From Actinomycetes bacterium (GTDB lineage: Bacteria > Actinomycetota > Actinomycetes > Propionibacteriales > Propionibacteriaceae): a DNA stretch of 5,177 nt. The position numbers and the translations under genes were made by a program. Below the pieces are notes generated by a model, which was not told the DNA's origin, did not search any database, and saw nothing but the letters and a program-made list of their open reading frames with translations. Of the stretch, positions 1-5,134 are shown piece by piece (the stretch's first letter is position 1; each line of letters begins with the position of its first letter). The stretch covers positions 1-5,177 of the forward strand of contig JAEZHJ010000105.1 in assembly GCA_023436925.1 (NCBI GenBank), written 5' to 3'.

Positions 1-4
1 CCAG

Positions 5-78
5 TGGAGCGGATGACGGGAATCGAACCCGCACTGTCAGCTTGGGAAGCTGATGTTCTGCCATTGAACTACATCCGC
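5..78 (-). tRNA. tRNA-Gly with anticodon CCC
   Basis: Read on the minus strand, this stretch folds into a complete cloverleaf of 74 nt including an encoded CCA end at 5-7. The acceptor stem is GCGGATG at 72-78 paired perfectly with CATCCGC at 9-15, with a T discriminator at position 8. The D stem is GTTC/GAAC, the anticodon stem TCAGC/GCTGA encloses the loop TTCCCAA, and the T arm is GCGGG-TTCGAAT-CCCGT with one terminal G-T pair. The central loop triplet CCC reads the glycine codon GGG. All seven acceptor pairs are intact, so the gene looks functional. It is divergent from the gene starting at 240. The window ends 4 nt beyond the CCA, so its terminator is not visible. Confidence 0.97.
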
Positions 79-80
79 AT

Positions 81-100
81 ACGGCCAGCGCTCCGGCCGT
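81..100 (-). other. Hairpin in the tRNA-Gly 5' leader
   Basis: ACGGCC at 81-86 and GGCCGT at 95-100 form a perfect 6-bp inverted repeat around an 8-nt loop. It lies 2 nt upstream of the mature tRNA 5' end. If transcription starts near 100, as the candidate -10 box at 107-112 implies, this hairpin would make up almost the whole precursor leader that RNase P removes. The fold is plain in the sequence; any role in processing is inference. Confidence 0.4.
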
Positions 101-106
101 GTCGGC

Positions 107-112
107 AGTTTA
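107..112 (-). promoter_or_regulatory. Candidate -10 box of the tRNA-Gly promoter
   Basis: The minus strand carries TAAACT here, a good match to the TANNNT housekeeping sigma -10 pattern and one of the few AT-rich spots in this intergenic region. It would place the transcription start about 20 nt before the tRNA. No clear -35 match is seen 16-18 nt further upstream, which is common in actinobacteria. Confidence 0.4.
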
Positions 113-159
113 GCCCGAGCGGCGGGCTGAGTGCACACCGCCGCCCACCGCCCGACCCA

Positions 160-187
160 CCGGGGATCCCCCTGAACCGTCCCCCGG
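160..187. repeat. Isolated copy of the GAACCGTCCCC repeat core in a hairpin
   Basis: GAACCGTCCCC at 174-184 matches for 11 nt the core of the 21-bp tandem repeats found near ppgK, in the same orientation as the copies at 5135-5177. The match stops after the core, since the GTGTGC that follows in the arrays is absent. CCGGGGA at 160-166 can pair with TCCCCCGG at 180-187 with one bulged C, and GGGGATCCCC at 162-171 is itself a palindrome, so the segment looks like a solitary REP-like element. It sits in the 79-239 gap between the tRNA and the DUF1707 gene. A chance match in GC-rich DNA cannot be excluded. Confidence 0.35.
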
Positions 188-226
188 GCACCCCGCGTCG
201 GGTGGCCCCGGACCCGCGCCACGGCG

Positions 227-232
227 TAGCGT
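227..232 (+). promoter_or_regulatory. Candidate -10 box for leaderless transcription of the DUF1707 gene
   Basis: TAGCGT fits TANNNT and ends 7 nt before the ATG at 240. A transcript starting at the usual distance from a -10 box would begin at or next to the A of the start codon. No Shine-Dalgarno-like purine tract precedes the ATG, which agrees with a leaderless mRNA. No -35 consensus is recognisable. The remainder of 79-239 holds the tRNA promoter, the hairpin at 160-187 and no gene. Confidence 0.5.
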
Positions 233-239
233 CGGCGCC

Positions 240-887
240 ATGACTTCTTCTCCCTCGGAGCCCACCGACGTCGGACCCGCCGCGGGCGGCGACATCCCGG
301 CCACGGACCTCGACCGCGACCACGTCGTGACGCTGCTCACCGAGGCGACCAACGAGGGCCTGCTGCCCGCGCCAGAACGCGACCGCCGGATCGGCCTGGC
401 CCGGATCGCCGAGACCTTCGACGACCTGGTGCCGCTGACCCGTGACCTGGTCAGCGTCGACGGCCCGCTGGTCCGTCCGGCCCCGCTCGCCAGCGCATCC
501 GTCGCCCGGATCGACACCGCGAACCCGAGTCAGGCGGCCGACCAGGTGATCGCGGTCTTCTCCGGGACCAAGCGCGCCGGCCACTGGCGGGTGCGCTCCA
601 ACACCTCGGTGATGGCGGTCTTCGGCGGTGCCGAGCTCGACACCAGCGAGGCCGTCTTCGAGGCCCCCGTGGTGACCATCAACTGCTTCGCGCTGTTCGG
701 CGGCGTGGACGTGAAGGTGCCCGAAGGGGTCGAGGTGCGCAACCAGGTCGCCGGCATCTTCGGCGGCACCGACGTCAAGGTGTCCCAGCCCCAGCCCGGC
801 GCCCCCGTGGTCGTGCTGAAGGGGGTCGCGATGTTCGGCGGCGTCGACGTCCGCAACCCCAAGGCCCGGCGTCGCGGACGCGGGTGA
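240..887 (+). CDS. DUF1707 and LiaF-C-like domain protein
   Basis: This 215-residue protein has no membrane segment or signal peptide and is probably cytoplasmic. Residues about 20-75 resemble DUF1707, a short helical domain common in actinobacteria (D-R-D-x-V-V near 24-30, G-L-L near 40-42, ER-D-RRI near 46-51). Residues about 100-205 resemble the C-terminal domain of LiaF/YvqF, annotated as cell-wall-active antibiotic response (DUF2154-like). This part contains five related F-x-G-like beta turns, with Phe at 107, 128, 153, 174 and 199, mostly of the form FGGxD(V), as in a beta-solenoid. LiaF in Firmicutes restrains a membrane-stress two-component system through an N-terminal membrane part. 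Here that part is replaced by DUF1707, so a sensor or scaffold role is only inferred. The end is basic (KARRRGRG). The ATG is chosen because a -10 box lies 7 nt upstream. A pair of PH-domain membrane protein genes follows after 54 nt. Confidence 0.85.
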   Translation: MTSSPSEPTDVGPAAGGDIPATDLDRDHVVTLLTEATNEGLLPAPERDRRIGLARIAETFDDLVPLTRDLVSVDGPLVRPAPLASASVARIDTANPSQAADQVIAVFSGTKRAGHWRVRSNTSVMAVFGGAELDTSEAVFEAPVVTINCFALFGGVDVKVPEGVEVRNQVAGIFGGTDVKVSQPQPGAPVVVLKGVAMFGGVDVRNPKARRRGRG

Positions 888-929
888 GCCGCGCCTCAAG
901 CCCACGGCCGACCCGCCCCCTCTCCTGCA

Positions 930-935
930 TAGGCT
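930..935 (+). promoter_or_regulatory. Candidate -10 box upstream of the PH-domain gene pair
   Basis: TAGGCT fits TANNNT and ends 6 nt before the ATG at 942, the same arrangement as at three other starts in this window. CCGACC at 908-913, 16 nt upstream, shares the GAC of a TTGACA -35. A leaderless start is likely, although AGG at 931-933, 8 nt from the ATG, could be a very weak ribosome binding site instead. This suggests the PH-domain pair has its own promoter besides any read-through from the DUF1707 gene. Confidence 0.45.
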
Positions 936-941
936 GACTCC

Positions 942-1430
942 ATGGACGACCTCTTCGCCCCGCCCTCGGGGTCGTGGCAGCGACTCGCCCCCCGCGCCGC
1001 CAGCGCTCGCGCTGTCGATACCGCGCTCGGCAACCTGCTGTGGGTCGTGCCGCTGGCCGTCGCGGCCTGGCTGCTGTTGCCGCCGTGGGCGGCCTGGGCG
1101 ATCACGGCCGCCGGTGCCGTCTGGCTGGTGTACATCACCGTCCGGGCCTGGCGGTGGACGCGCGCCTTCGGCTTCGCCGAGCGCGAGAACGACCTGCTGA
1201 TCAGCACCGGGCTGTGGAGCCGCCGGCTGGTCGCCATCCCGTACAGCCGGATGCAGTCGGTGCGGGTCTCCTCCGGCCCCGTCGAGCGACTGTGGGGCCT
1301 GGCCCGGGTCTCCCTGGTCACCGCCAGCGCCGAGACCGCAGCCACCATCCCCGGCCTGGAGGAGGCGGACGCCACCCGGTTACGCGACCGCCTGATCGAG
1401 GCCGGCGAGTCCCAGGCGCTGCCGCTGTGA
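942..1430 (+). CDS. YdbS-like membrane protein with one bacterial PH domain (bPH_2/DUF304)
   Basis: The 162-residue product has two hydrophobic helices close together (about 30-47 and 49-67), a basic and aromatic stretch (RAWRWTR, 68-74), then a bacterial pleckstrin-homology domain (about 74-155). The family signature is clear: IPYSRMQSV at 99-107 followed by GP-V-ERLWGLARV at 112-123. Its length is close to Bacillus YdbS (about 160 residues). Bacterial PH domains of this type are membrane-tethered adaptors without known catalysis. In B. subtilis the ydbST operon belongs to the SigW envelope-stress regulon and contributes to resistance against antimicrobials made by other bacilli. A similar protective role here is inferred from family and gene order. 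The stop codon overlaps the start of the next gene by 4 nt (GTGA), so the two are probably translated together. Confidence 0.85.
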   Translation: MDDLFAPPSGSWQRLAPRAASARAVDTALGNLLWVVPLAVAAWLLLPPWAAWAITAAGAVWLVYITVRAWRWTRAFGFAERENDLLISTGLWSRRLVAIPYSRMQSVRVSSGPVERLWGLARVSLVTASAETAATIPGLEEADATRLRDRLIEAGESQALPL

Positions 1431-3178
1431 CCGAGCCCGGCCCGCGCCCGGACGGTCCGGCCCCGGCCCCGGCCCCGCCCGCTGCTCCGCCGGCGTTCAC
1501 TACTGCGCCGGACGCGCCGCCCGCGGGCGTCCCGGCCTTCCTCCCGGCGGGCGAGGTGCCCGGGTCCGCTGCCCCGGCATCCTCGGCACCCCCTTCAGCG
1601 CCCGAGACCGTTGAGGCCGCACCGCCGGCGGAGAAGCTCACCGAACGGCCGCACCCGCTCACCCCGCTGATCCGCGGCTGGGTGGTCCTGCTGGCGATCG
1701 TCTTCGGGATCGGCCGGGAGTTCATCCCCGACGGCAGCGAGGACCCAGGCCCGATGCCGCCGCTGGAGTTCCTGCTCGCGGGCATCGCGCTGGTCGCGCT
1801 CCTCGCCGTGGCGGCCGGCTTTCTGTCCTGGCGGTTCACCAGGTTCGTGGTGGACGAGGACGAACTGCGCCTCGACACCGGTGCGGTGTTCCGCAGCTCA
1901 CAGCGGATCGCCTTCGAGCGGGTCCAGGCGATCGACGTCGTCCAGCCCTTCGCCGCCCGGTTGTTCGGCCTGGCCGAGCTCCAGATCGACATCGGCGGCG
2001 GCGAGTCCGCCAAGCTTCGCTACCTCAGCCTCAAGCGTGCCCACGAGTTGCGCGACTACCTGCTGGCCCGGGCCCGCGGGCTGACGGGGGCGCCGGCTGC
2101 CGCGTCGGAGCTGACCGCCGGCGAGGTGCTGTCCGACCTCACCCACGAGGACGAGGTGCTGGTCCGGGTCGACCCGGCGACCCTGCTGCTGGCGGCCGTC
2201 ACCAGCCACGAGTTCATCGCCATCCTGGGCGGCGGCATCGTCGCCCTCGCGCTGACCTGGGCCTTCGACCTCGGCCTGGCCTCGCTGGGCCTGATCATCC
2301 CGCTCGGCAGCGCCCTGATCGGCTTTCTCGCCCAGCGGGTGACCGGCCAGTTCAACTACACCCTGTCGCGCCGCCCGGCCGGGCTGCGGATCACCCGCGG
2401 CCTGACCAGCCTCACCAGCCAGTCGCTGCCGGCGCGGCGCGTCCAGGCGATCCAGCTCAGCCAGTCCCTGATCTGGCGGCGGCTGGGGCTGTTCCGGATC
2501 GACCTGGAAGTGATCGGCTGGGGCGCGATGACCAGCGACGAGAACGACAAGGGCGTGAACACGATCATGTTGCCGGCCGGCAATGCCGAGCAGGTGCGGA
2601 CCGCGCTGGCGGCGCTGTGGCCGTCGGCCGACTACGAGCGCGTGCCGCTGGAGCCGGCACCCCGCTCCGCCCGCTGGCTGCACCCGCTGTCGGCCCCCTT
2701 CCTGCGGTGGGGCTTCGACGACCGGCTGTTCGTCGCCCAGCACGGCTGGCTGGTCCGCCGCTGGCAGGTGGTGCCGCACAACCGCGCGCAGTCGGTCCGG
2801 ATCACCCAGGGCCCGGTCTCGCGCCGGCTCGGCCTGGCCGACCTGGCGGTGCACACCGCCGGGATGCACCTGGCGGTGCACGCCGAGGGGACGGACGCCG
2901 CCCGGCTGCGGGAGCGCGCCGCCGAGTTGCAGGTGCACCTGCACCAGCGCCCCGAGCACGACGTCAGCGAGCCGCCGCCGGTGGCCGTGACCGCGGAGCC
3001 CGTCGACGCGCCCGCCACGAACCCGTACCTGACTGCGCCGGGGCCGAGCCCCTACCTGTACGGGCCGGGCTCGAACCCTTACCCCTCCGCGCCGCCGGCC
3101 GCTGGGCCGCAAGCCCCGCCCGGGTGGCCGGACGGGTCTGCACCGCCCACCCGGCCCGGGCCGACCTGGCAGGCCTGA
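1427..3178 (+). CDS. YdbT-like membrane protein with three bacterial PH domains
   Basis: I place the start at the GTG at 1427, which overlaps the previous stop as GTGA; the open frame extends further left but there overlaps the preceding gene. The product has 583 residues. Residues 1-75 are Pro/Ala-rich and probably disordered. Two helix pairs follow (about 84-100 with 115-133, and 263-280 with 284-302). Three bPH_2 domains carry the family signature: FERVQAI (163-169) with RLFGLAEL, ARRVQAI (336-342) with RRLGLFRI, and HNRAQSV (451-457) with RRLGLADL. PH1 spans about 136-216, PH2 310-400 and PH3 430-503. The C-terminal 75 residues are Pro-rich with three (N/S)PY motifs spaced exactly nine residues apart (Tyr534, 543, 552). 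Bacillus YdbT is about 490 residues; the extra length is the two tails. It probably acts with the YdbS-like protein in the membrane, inferred to protect against envelope-active compounds; the molecular activity is unknown. Confidence 0.85.
   Translation: MTEPGPRPDGPAPAPAPPAAPPAFTTAPDAPPAGVPAFLPAGEVPGSAAPASSAPPSAPETVEAAPPAEKLTERPHPLTPLIRGWVVLLAIVFGIGREFIPDGSEDPGPMPPLEFLLAGIALVALLAVAAGFLSWRFTRFVVDEDELRLDTGAVFRSSQRIAFERVQAIDVVQPFAARLFGLAELQIDIGGGESAKLRYLSLKRAHELRDYLLARARGLTGAPAAASELTAGEVLSDLTHEDEVLVRVDPATLLLAAVTSHEFIAILGGGIVALALTWAFDLGLASLGLIIPLGSALIGFLAQRVTGQFNYTLSRRPAGLRITRGLTSLTSQSLPARRVQAIQLSQSLIWRRLGLFRIDLEVIGWGAMTSDENDKGVNTIMLPAGNAEQVRTALAALWPSADYERVPLEPAPRSARWLHPLSAPFLRWGFDDRLFVAQHGWLVRRWQVVPHNRAQSVRITQGPVSRRLGLADLAVHTAGMHLAVHAEGTDAARLRERAAELQVHLHQRPEHDVSEPPPVAVTAEPVDAPATNPYLTAPGPSPYLYGPGSNPYPSAPPAAGPQAPPGWPDGSAPPTRPGPTWQA
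3120..3154. terminator. Possible hairpin at the convergent gene junction
   Basis: CCGGGTGG at 3120-3127 and CCACCCGG at 3147-3154 form a perfect 8-bp inverted repeat around a 19-nt loop, inside the last 60 nt of the YdbT-like gene. There is no T-run on either strand. The two convergent stop codons are only 9 nt apart, so transcripts must end inside the opposing genes, and this hairpin could help. It may equally be a chance fold of GC-rich coding DNA. Confidence 0.2.
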
Positions 3179-3187
3179 GCCGGCCGG

Positions 3188-4153
3188 TCAGACTGAGCGC
3201 CGCGCCGACCAGGCCGAGGCGACCATCTCGTCGACACTGTGCCGCATCCGCCAGTCCAGGTCCGCAGCGGCAGCCTCACCGGTGGCCACGATCCGGGCCG
3301 GATCACCGGGCCGCCGCGGGGCGAGCTCGGGCTGGAAGTCGATGCCGGTGACCCGCGCCATGGCGTCCATGATCTGACGGACCGACAGGCCCTCGCCGCT
3401 CCCCAGGTTGTACGCCGGGCGCAGCGGACGGCCCTCGTCCAGTGCGCGGGCCGCGGCGACGTGCGAGATCGCCAGGTCGCCGACGTGGACGTAGTCGCGG
3501 ATGCAGGTGCCGTCGGGGGTCGGGTAGTCGTCGCCGTAGATCCGGGGCGTCCGGCCGTCCAGCAGGGCCTCGATGACCAGCGGGAACAGGTTGTGCGGGC
3601 TGGCGTCGTAGACCTCGTCGGTGTCGGAGCCGACGACGTTGAAGTAGCGCAGGCTGACGCCCCGGAAGCCGTCGCGGGAGCGGGCGACGTCGTTGATCAG
3701 CCACTCCCCGATCAGCTTCGACTCGCCGTAGGGCGACTCGGGCCGCTTGGGCGAGTCCTCGTCCACCAGGTCGCCGTCCGGGGTGCCGTAGACCGCCGCC
3801 GAGGACGAGAAGACGATGCTGTCCACCCCGGCGCGCTCCATCGCGGCGAGGACGCTGGCCGTCCCGGTCACGTTCTGCGCGTAGGTGTGCAGCGGACGCT
3901 GGACGGAGACCCCGGCGTACTTGAAGCCGGCGATGTGGATCACCCCGGCGCAGGAGTGCTCGGTCATCACCCGCGCGAGCAGGTCAGTGTCGAGGATGTC
4001 GCCGGCCACGAAGTCGACGCCGTCGGGGACGAACCCCCGCAGCCCCGAGGACAGGTTGTCCACGACGACCGGAACCATTCCCGCCGCGGACAGGGCCCGC
4101 ACCACATGCGCCCCGATATACCCGGCCCCGCCGGTCACCAGCCACGTTGTCAC
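3188..4153 (-). CDS. galE: UDP-glucose 4-epimerase
   Basis: GalE interconverts UDP-glucose and UDP-galactose with tightly bound NAD+, serving the Leloir pathway and supplying galactose for wall and capsule polymers in the cytoplasm. The 321-residue protein is an extended short-chain dehydrogenase. It shows the NAD-binding TGGAGYIGAHV (7-17), the VVDNLSSG ribose-contact region (30-37), AGFKYAGVSV (75-84), the catalytic Ser118 in SSSAAVYG, the catalytic Y142-GES-K146 pair, and CIRDYVHVGDLA (217-228), typical of true epimerases. Family members are usually 320-340 residues. Translation starts at a GTG (4151-4153), required to keep the first beta strand of the Rossmann fold; the next Met is residue 26. 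A -10 box 6 nt upstream and no ribosome binding site indicate a leaderless message. ppgK lies 136 nt upstream in the same direction, separated by a repeat array. No other galactose genes are in view. Confidence 0.94.
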   Translation of the reverse strand: MTTWLVTGGAGYIGAHVVRALSAAGMVPVVVDNLSSGLRGFVPDGVDFVAGDILDTDLLARVMTEHSCAGVIHIAGFKYAGVSVQRPLHTYAQNVTGTASVLAAMERAGVDSIVFSSSAAVYGTPDGDLVDEDSPKRPESPYGESKLIGEWLINDVARSRDGFRGVSLRYFNVVGSDTDEVYDASPHNLFPLVIEALLDGRTPRIYGDDYPTPDGTCIRDYVHVGDLAISHVAAARALDEGRPLRPAYNLGSGEGLSVRQIMDAMARVTGIDFQPELAPRRPGDPARIVATGEAAAADLDWRMRHSVDEMVASAWSARRSV

Positions 4154-4159
4154 GCGACG

Positions 4160-4165
4160 ACTCTA
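4160..4165 (-). promoter_or_regulatory. Candidate -10 box of galE
   Basis: The minus strand reads TAGAGT here, matching TANNNT and ending 6 nt before the GTG start of galE. It implies a leaderless transcript. A -35 element with a 17-18 nt spacer would fall at about 4183-4189, inside the first unit of the 21-bp repeat array, where the sequence (CCGTGT-like) is far from consensus. The array therefore directly borders or forms part of this promoter. Confidence 0.5.
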
Positions 4166-4179
4166 TCGACACCTCGCCC

Positions 4180-4277
4180 GGCACACGGGGACGGTTCTCC
4201 GGCACACGGGGACGGTTCTCCCGCACACGGGGACGGTTCTCCGGCACACGGGGACGGTTCTTTGGCACACGGGGACA
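4180..4277 (+). repeat. 21-bp tandem repeat array, four full units plus a diverged fifth
   Basis: Units lie at 4180-4200, 4201-4221, 4222-4242 and 4243-4263, and a fifth starts at 4264 and diverges after 4276-4277. Each begins GGCACACGGGGAC and ends GGTTCTCC. Units 1 and 2 are identical, unit 3 starts CG instead of GG, unit 4 ends TTT instead of TCC, and unit 5 turns into GGGGACAGACCCC. GGGGA-CGGT-TCTCC inside a unit can form a 5-bp hairpin with one G-T pair, and CTCCG-GCACA-CGGGG can form another across the unit boundary. The 21-bp period equals two helical turns. The array occupies most of the space between the ppgK stop and the galE promoter. The same family reappears inverted at 5135-5177. 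It resembles REP-type dispersed repeats; a row of protein-binding sites is the main alternative. Confidence 0.95.
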
Positions 4278-4284
4278 GACCCCG
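4270..4284 (-). terminator. Hairpin just after the ppgK stop, possible terminator
   Basis: CGGGG at 4270-4274 and CCCCG at 4280-4284 form a perfect 5-bp stem with a 5-nt loop. On the minus strand it begins 5 nt after the ppgK stop codon. It is created by the divergence of the fifth repeat unit (GGGGACAGACCCC). No T-run follows, only CCAAAG, so a factor-independent terminator is uncertain; in high-GC actinobacteria hairpins without T-tails are common after genes. It may simply be the end of the repeat element. Confidence 0.35.
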
Positions 4285-4289
4285 CGATC

Positions 4290-5063
4290 TCAGGCGAGCG
4301 GGTCGGGGTGCCCCGCGGCGTCCGCCGCCAGCCAGGCGGCCCCGATGATCCCCGCCCGGTTGCGCAGCGTCGCCGGGACGATCGGCGTCTTCAGGTTGAG
4401 CCGGTGGAGGAACTTGTCGGAGTCTTTCGAGATGCCGCCGCCCACCACGAGCAGGTCGGGCCAGAACAGCGCCTCGAGCCGCTCGTAGTAGCGCTGCAGC
4501 CGCACCGAGTAGTCGGCGTAGTTGAGGCCGAGGTTGGTCTTCACCGATGCCGCGGCCCGGGTCTCGGCGTCGTGGCCGTCGATCTCGAGGTGACCGAGTT
4601 CGGTGTTGGGGATCAGCACTCCACGGTGGATCAGGGCGGTGCCGATACCCGTGCCCAGCGTCGTCACCAGGACGAGACCGGGGTGATCCTTGGCCGCGCC
4701 GTACTTCACCTCGGCAATGCCGGCCGCGTCGGCGTCATTGGCCAGGTGGACGGGGCGTCCGATCCGCTCGGCGAAGATCTTCTCCGCAGGGGCATCGATC
4801 CAGGACTTGTCGATGTTGGCCGCCGACCGGGTCGTCCCGTGCGTCACCACAGCCGGGATCGTCACCCCGACCGGCCCGTCGCCGATCAGGTCGGCGAAGT
4901 GCGCGACGATCTCGGCCACCACGTCCGCCACCGCCTCGGGGGTGGACGGGGTCGGCGTCGGGATCCGCAGCCGATCGGCCGCGAAGTCACCCTTGGCAAG
5001 GTCGACCGGAGCGCCCTTGATGCCCGAGCCGCCGATGTCGATCCCGAGAACTGTGTTGCTCAT
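4290..5063 (-). CDS. ppgK: Polyphosphate glucokinase
   Basis: PpgK phosphorylates glucose to glucose-6-phosphate using inorganic polyphosphate, and in many family members also ATP, in the cytoplasm (EC 2.7.1.63). The 257-residue protein has the ROK/hexokinase-type fold: phosphate-binding GIDIGGSGIKG (7-17), the catalytic Asp110 in LANDADAAGIAEVKYG (107-122), the second phosphate motif TTLGTGIGTAL (134-144) and VGGGISK (207-213). It lacks the CxCGxxGC zinc site of ordinary ROK glucokinases and has instead ELGHLEIDGHDAE (155-167), characteristic of polyphosphate glucokinases. The WPDL segment (201-204) and TPIVPATLRNRAGIIGAA (226-243) also fit. Length agrees with the mycobacterial enzyme (about 265). 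The ATG at 5061-5063 is supported by a -10 box 6 nt upstream; no ribosome binding site is present. It is followed by galE on the same strand and bracketed by inverted copies of the 21-bp repeat. Confidence 0.94.
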   Translation of the reverse strand: MSNTVLGIDIGGSGIKGAPVDLAKGDFAADRLRIPTPTPSTPEAVADVVAEIVAHFADLIGDGPVGVTIPAVVTHGTTRSAANIDKSWIDAPAEKIFAERIGRPVHLANDADAAGIAEVKYGAAKDHPGLVLVTTLGTGIGTALIHRGVLIPNTELGHLEIDGHDAETRAAASVKTNLGLNYADYSVRLQRYYERLEALFWPDLLVVGGGISKDSDKFLHRLNLKTPIVPATLRNRAGIIGAAWLAADAAGHPDPLA

Positions 5064-5069
5064 GGCGAC

Positions 5070-5075
5070 ACCCTA
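5070..5075 (-). promoter_or_regulatory. Candidate -10 box of ppgK
   Basis: The minus strand carries TAGGGT, fitting TANNNT, 6 nt before the ATG of ppgK, so transcription would start at or beside the start codon. No -35 consensus is visible near 5093-5099. The stretch 5076-5134 between this box and the repeat array holds nothing else I recognise. Confidence 0.5.
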
Positions 5076-5134
5076 GCGAGGCAGCCGGACGAGGAGGATC
5101 CCCCCAACCGGCGGACATCGCGGGCGCCGGGCGA

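Noticed and set aside
974..1426. Left extension of the YdbT-like frame to 974
   Set aside because: It would overlap the YdbS-like gene almost entirely and translates to an Arg/Pro-rich shadow peptide. The GTG at 1427, with a 4-nt overlap, is the natural start.
1457..1480. Short CCGGCC-type simple repeat
   Set aside because: It encodes the Pro/Ala-rich start of the YdbT-like protein and is ordinary low-complexity coding sequence.
2885..2893. GGGGACGG in the YdbT-like gene as a further repeat copy
   Set aside because: Only 8 nt match, inside well-defined coding sequence (E-G-T-D), so chance is sufficient.
1898..3112. Long minus-strand open frame of 404 codons opposite the YdbT-like gene
   Set aside because: Its low-complexity Arg/Gly/Gln-rich product is typical of antisense shadows; the plus strand encodes clear membrane helices and PH signatures.
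3239..4348. Long plus-strand open frame of 369 codons opposite galE
   Set aside because: It is a composition artefact of GC-rich DNA. galE on the other strand has every family motif, and the plus-strand product has no recognisable domain.
4147..4488. Open frames through the 21-bp array giving 7-residue repeat peptides (TRGRFSG type on plus, ENRPRVP type on minus)
   Set aside because: A 21-bp period is a multiple of three, so any frame without a stop in one unit stays open. The frames run antisense into ppgK or galE, have no start signal and match no known protein.
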